This document shows, piece by piece, positions 6,320 to 8,121 of a stretch of 8,121 nt of DNA. The DNA comes from Sulfurovum sp. (GTDB lineage Bacteria; Campylobacterota; Campylobacteria; Campylobacterales; Sulfurovaceae). The DNA lies in NCBI GenBank assembly GCA_026983895.1, contig JALSTF010000223.1, forward strand, positions 1 through 8,121, written 5' to 3'. The position numbers were made by a program, and so were the translations under genes. Each line of letters begins with the position of its first letter. Position 1 is the first letter of the stretch. The notes under the pieces were generated by a model. It searched no databases. It was not told where the DNA came from and saw only the letters and a list, made by a program, of their open reading frames with translations.

Positions 6320-6325
6320 TAAAAT
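6320..6325 (+). promoter_or_regulatory. Probable promoter of the tamA-like gene, -10 TAAAAT
   Basis: TAAAAT after a T-rich stretch (6308-6316) resembles the -10 found before atpB, both continuing as TAAAATAC. A start near 6331-6333 leaves a leader of about 14 nt containing the ribosome site AAGGGGGAA at 6335-6343. No convincing terminator separates gpsA from this gene, so some read-through is possible. Confidence 0.45.
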
Positions 6326-6345
6326 ACTGTTTTCAAGGGGGAAAT

Positions 6346-8121
6346 ATGGTTTACCGATGGCTGCTGATCTTGACACTGTGCTTCGCTGCTCCTCTTTTTG
6401 GTGCGGAGAACAATGCGACCGCAGAGGTAGAAATGCCGACACATATCATTCATTTTAGCGGAGAGAAAGTCTTTGATGAATCTGCTCTGCTTGATGCTGT
6501 CAGTGCGGAGCATAAAAGTTTCTACCAGTTCTGGAAAGACGATACGGCACGCATCAAAGATAAACTGATACCGACACTTGATGAGACTTTGCGTTCTTTT
6601 TTTGATTCGGAAGGCTACTATGATGCCGAGTACAAGATCAAAGTCACCAAAACGGATGTCAATATCAGTGTCAGGGAGAATGAACCTGTCCGGGTAGGGG
6701 ATATCAATATCAGCAGTGACTATGATATCTCACCGCTTATTACGTTTCACAAAGGTGATATCTTCAGAGCCAAAGCATTTATCGGCATCAAGTCAAATAT
6801 TGTGGATACAATGCTTAAAGAAGGATACTGCTCCTACGACCTTGATACCAAGGCCTATGTCGATCTGGACAAGCATATCGCCAATATCAAGTATGTTTTG
6901 AAAAAAGGCGGTGTCTGTACTTTTGGCAATGTCACAGTGAAAGGCTTGAAGACCATTGATGAAGATATTGTCAAATCCCGTGTACGTGCCAGAGAAGGAG
7001 AACGTTTCAATTTGGATCTGGTCAAGGACAGCTACGACAGTCTTTACGCGCTGAATGCTTTCGACTCGGTATTGATCGGTGTGGATCGAAAATTCTACAA
7101 TGTCGTACCGGTAGATATCGTTGTTACAGAAAAGGCACAGCCTTATCATCTTGAAGTAGGTGCAGGATATGACAGCTATGTCGGTGCACGTGTGCACGGC
7201 CAGGTCATTAAACATAACTTTATGGGGCAGGCACAGCAGCTGCAGCTGGATCTCTCCTGGTCACAGCTGGAACAGGTAGCGATCCTGAGCTTTTTCAAAC
7301 CGGTCATCTGGGAGCCTTTCGGTTTCTATCTGGACTTTGGGGCCAGAGGCGGGTATTCCAATCTTGGGTATGACGGTTTCTGGGAAAAAAAGGCTTTTTT
7401 CAGGACCTATTTGAGCCATATATCGAACAAGTTGGAGATCAAGGCGGGCCTTGCGATAGAATCGATTGATATTACCGAACGTGATGATGAAAAACAAAAG
7501 CTTCCGCCGGAAGGGTACAATCTCTTTCTGTTGACCTATCCGTATCTTGATGTCATTTATGATGGAAGGGACTCCAAGCTGAACCCAAAATACGGGTACT
7601 ATTTCAGAGGCTACGGAGAGTGGGGAATCCCTACGGATTCTGAGACCAGTGACTATCTGAAATTTCTTTTGGAAGCCAGGGGGATCTATACCGTTGCAGA
7701 TCTGACCATGGCTGTAGTGGGCAAAGTTGGTGTGATCAAAATGGGGGATGAGGAAAATAACCGCGGTATTCCCGAGTCAAAGAAATTCTTTGCCGGAGGT
7801 ATGTACTCCAACCGTGCCTACGGATTCCGGGAGATCGGGGTGATCACTTCGCCTACCACCGATCTGACAGATGGTGCTTTGACCTGGGCCAACCTCTCCG
7901 CAGAAGCGGATTACCCGGTCTGGGGAGATCTTTATGCCGCAGTATTCAGCGACAATACGATGCTGACCAAGGATTCGGGTGATTTCAGCGGCGATATCAT
8001 CAGTACGGCCGGTGTGGGTGTGCGCTATATGACCCCGGTAGGTCCGTTCAAACTCGATGTGGGCTTCAACGTACAGGATCCTTCCATTTACGGGATCCAA
8101 TTTCAGATAGGGCAGTCATTC
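6346..8121 (+). CDS. tamA: TamA-like Omp85 outer-membrane assembly protein, stop codon outside window
   Basis: A 592-codon reading frame, open to the last base. A signal peptide at 1-20 (basic residue R4, hydrophobic core 5-18, likely cut near LFGA) is followed by about three POTRA repeats (roughly 32-110, 113-187, 188-263) and a beta-barrel from about 267. The third POTRA has the typical GNVTVKGLKTIDEDIV and YALNAFDSV pattern. FFAGGMYSNRAYGF at 481-494 matches the loop-6 segment of TamA, with R490 the conserved arginine, although the usual RG is RA. The last residues GIQFQIGQSF end in the aromatic C terminus of outer-membrane barrels, so the next codon is probably the stop. Three POTRAs and about 590 residues fit TamA (577 in E. 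coli) rather than BamA. TamA works with TamB in outer-membrane biogenesis; a tamB gene may follow but is not visible. C162 and C191 could form a periplasmic disulfide. Confidence 0.88.
   Translation, partial: MVYRWLLILTLCFAAPLFGAENNATAEVEMPTHIIHFSGEKVFDESALLDAVSAEHKSFYQFWKDDTARIKDKLIPTLDETLRSFFDSEGYYDAEYKIKVTKTDVNISVRENEPVRVGDINISSDYDISPLITFHKGDIFRAKAFIGIKSNIVDTMLKEGYCSYDLDTKAYVDLDKHIANIKYVLKKGGVCTFGNVTVKGLKTIDEDIVKSRVRAREGERFNLDLVKDSYDSLYALNAFDSVLIGVDRKFYNVVPVDIVVTEKAQPYHLEVGAGYDSYVGARVHGQVIKHNFMGQAQQLQLDLSWSQLEQVAILSFFKPVIWEPFGFYLDFGARGGYSNLGYDGFWEKKAFFRTYLSHISNKLEIKAGLAIESIDITERDDEKQKLPPEGYNLFLLTYPYLDVIYDGRDSKLNPKYGYYFRGYGEWGIPTDSETSDYLKFLLEARGIYTVADLTMAVVGKVGVIKMGDEENNRGIPESKKFFAGGMYSNRAYGFREIGVITSPTTDLTDGALTWANLSAEADYPVWGDLYAAVFSDNTMLTKDSGDFSGDIISTAGVGVRYMTPVGPFKLDVGFNVQDPSIYGIQFQIGQSF

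Overview
The window looks like a chromosomal housekeeping segment from a Campylobacterota bacterium (formerly Epsilonproteobacteria), most likely a Sulfurovum-like sulfur oxidiser. The reasons are the protein style of AtpB, GpsA and the K+ channel, an atpB that stands apart from other ATP synthase genes, short AT-rich promoters with a good -10 and no clear -35, and a gene order (atpB, small membrane protein, gatB, gpsA) that I recall from the Campylobacter jejuni locus. The genus is inference; no 16S or other marker is present.

Layout, all on the + strand: (1) 1-369, the 3' end of a TIGR02757/DUF2400 gene; (2) 443-1168 atpB, the proton-channel a subunit of F1Fo ATP synthase, followed after 9 nt and in the same frame by an 86-residue two-helix membrane protein (1178-1438); (3) 1439-1681, a 243-nt gap with a strong -10 and an imperfect palindrome of about 166-184 bp that ends on the gatB ribosome binding site; (4) 1682-6258, a tight run of gatB, a six-helix K+ channel with an RCK domain, a separate soluble RCK protein, and gpsA. 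The last three overlap by 4 nt at ATGA junctions and gatB is 16 nt away, so they are probably one operon; (5) 6259-6345, a short gap with a promoter; (6) 6346-8121, a TamA-type Omp85 outer-membrane protein that appears complete except for its stop codon.

The genes mix membrane energetics (AtpB, K+ channel pair), mischarged-tRNA amidation (GatB), phospholipid backbone synthesis (GpsA) and outer-membrane assembly (TamA-like). No mobile genes, CRISPR, tRNA or rRNA are visible.

The least ordinary item is the palindrome before gatB. Its two arms pair in a single register over 81 positions (55 Watson-Crick, 3 G-U, 23 mismatches, no bulges), and a further 7-bp stem includes the gatB Shine-Dalgarno sequence. 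It could be a cis-acting RNA, a small RNA precursor or a MITE-like element; the sequence alone does not decide. Second is the channel plus soluble RCK pair, which could build a mixed gating ring.
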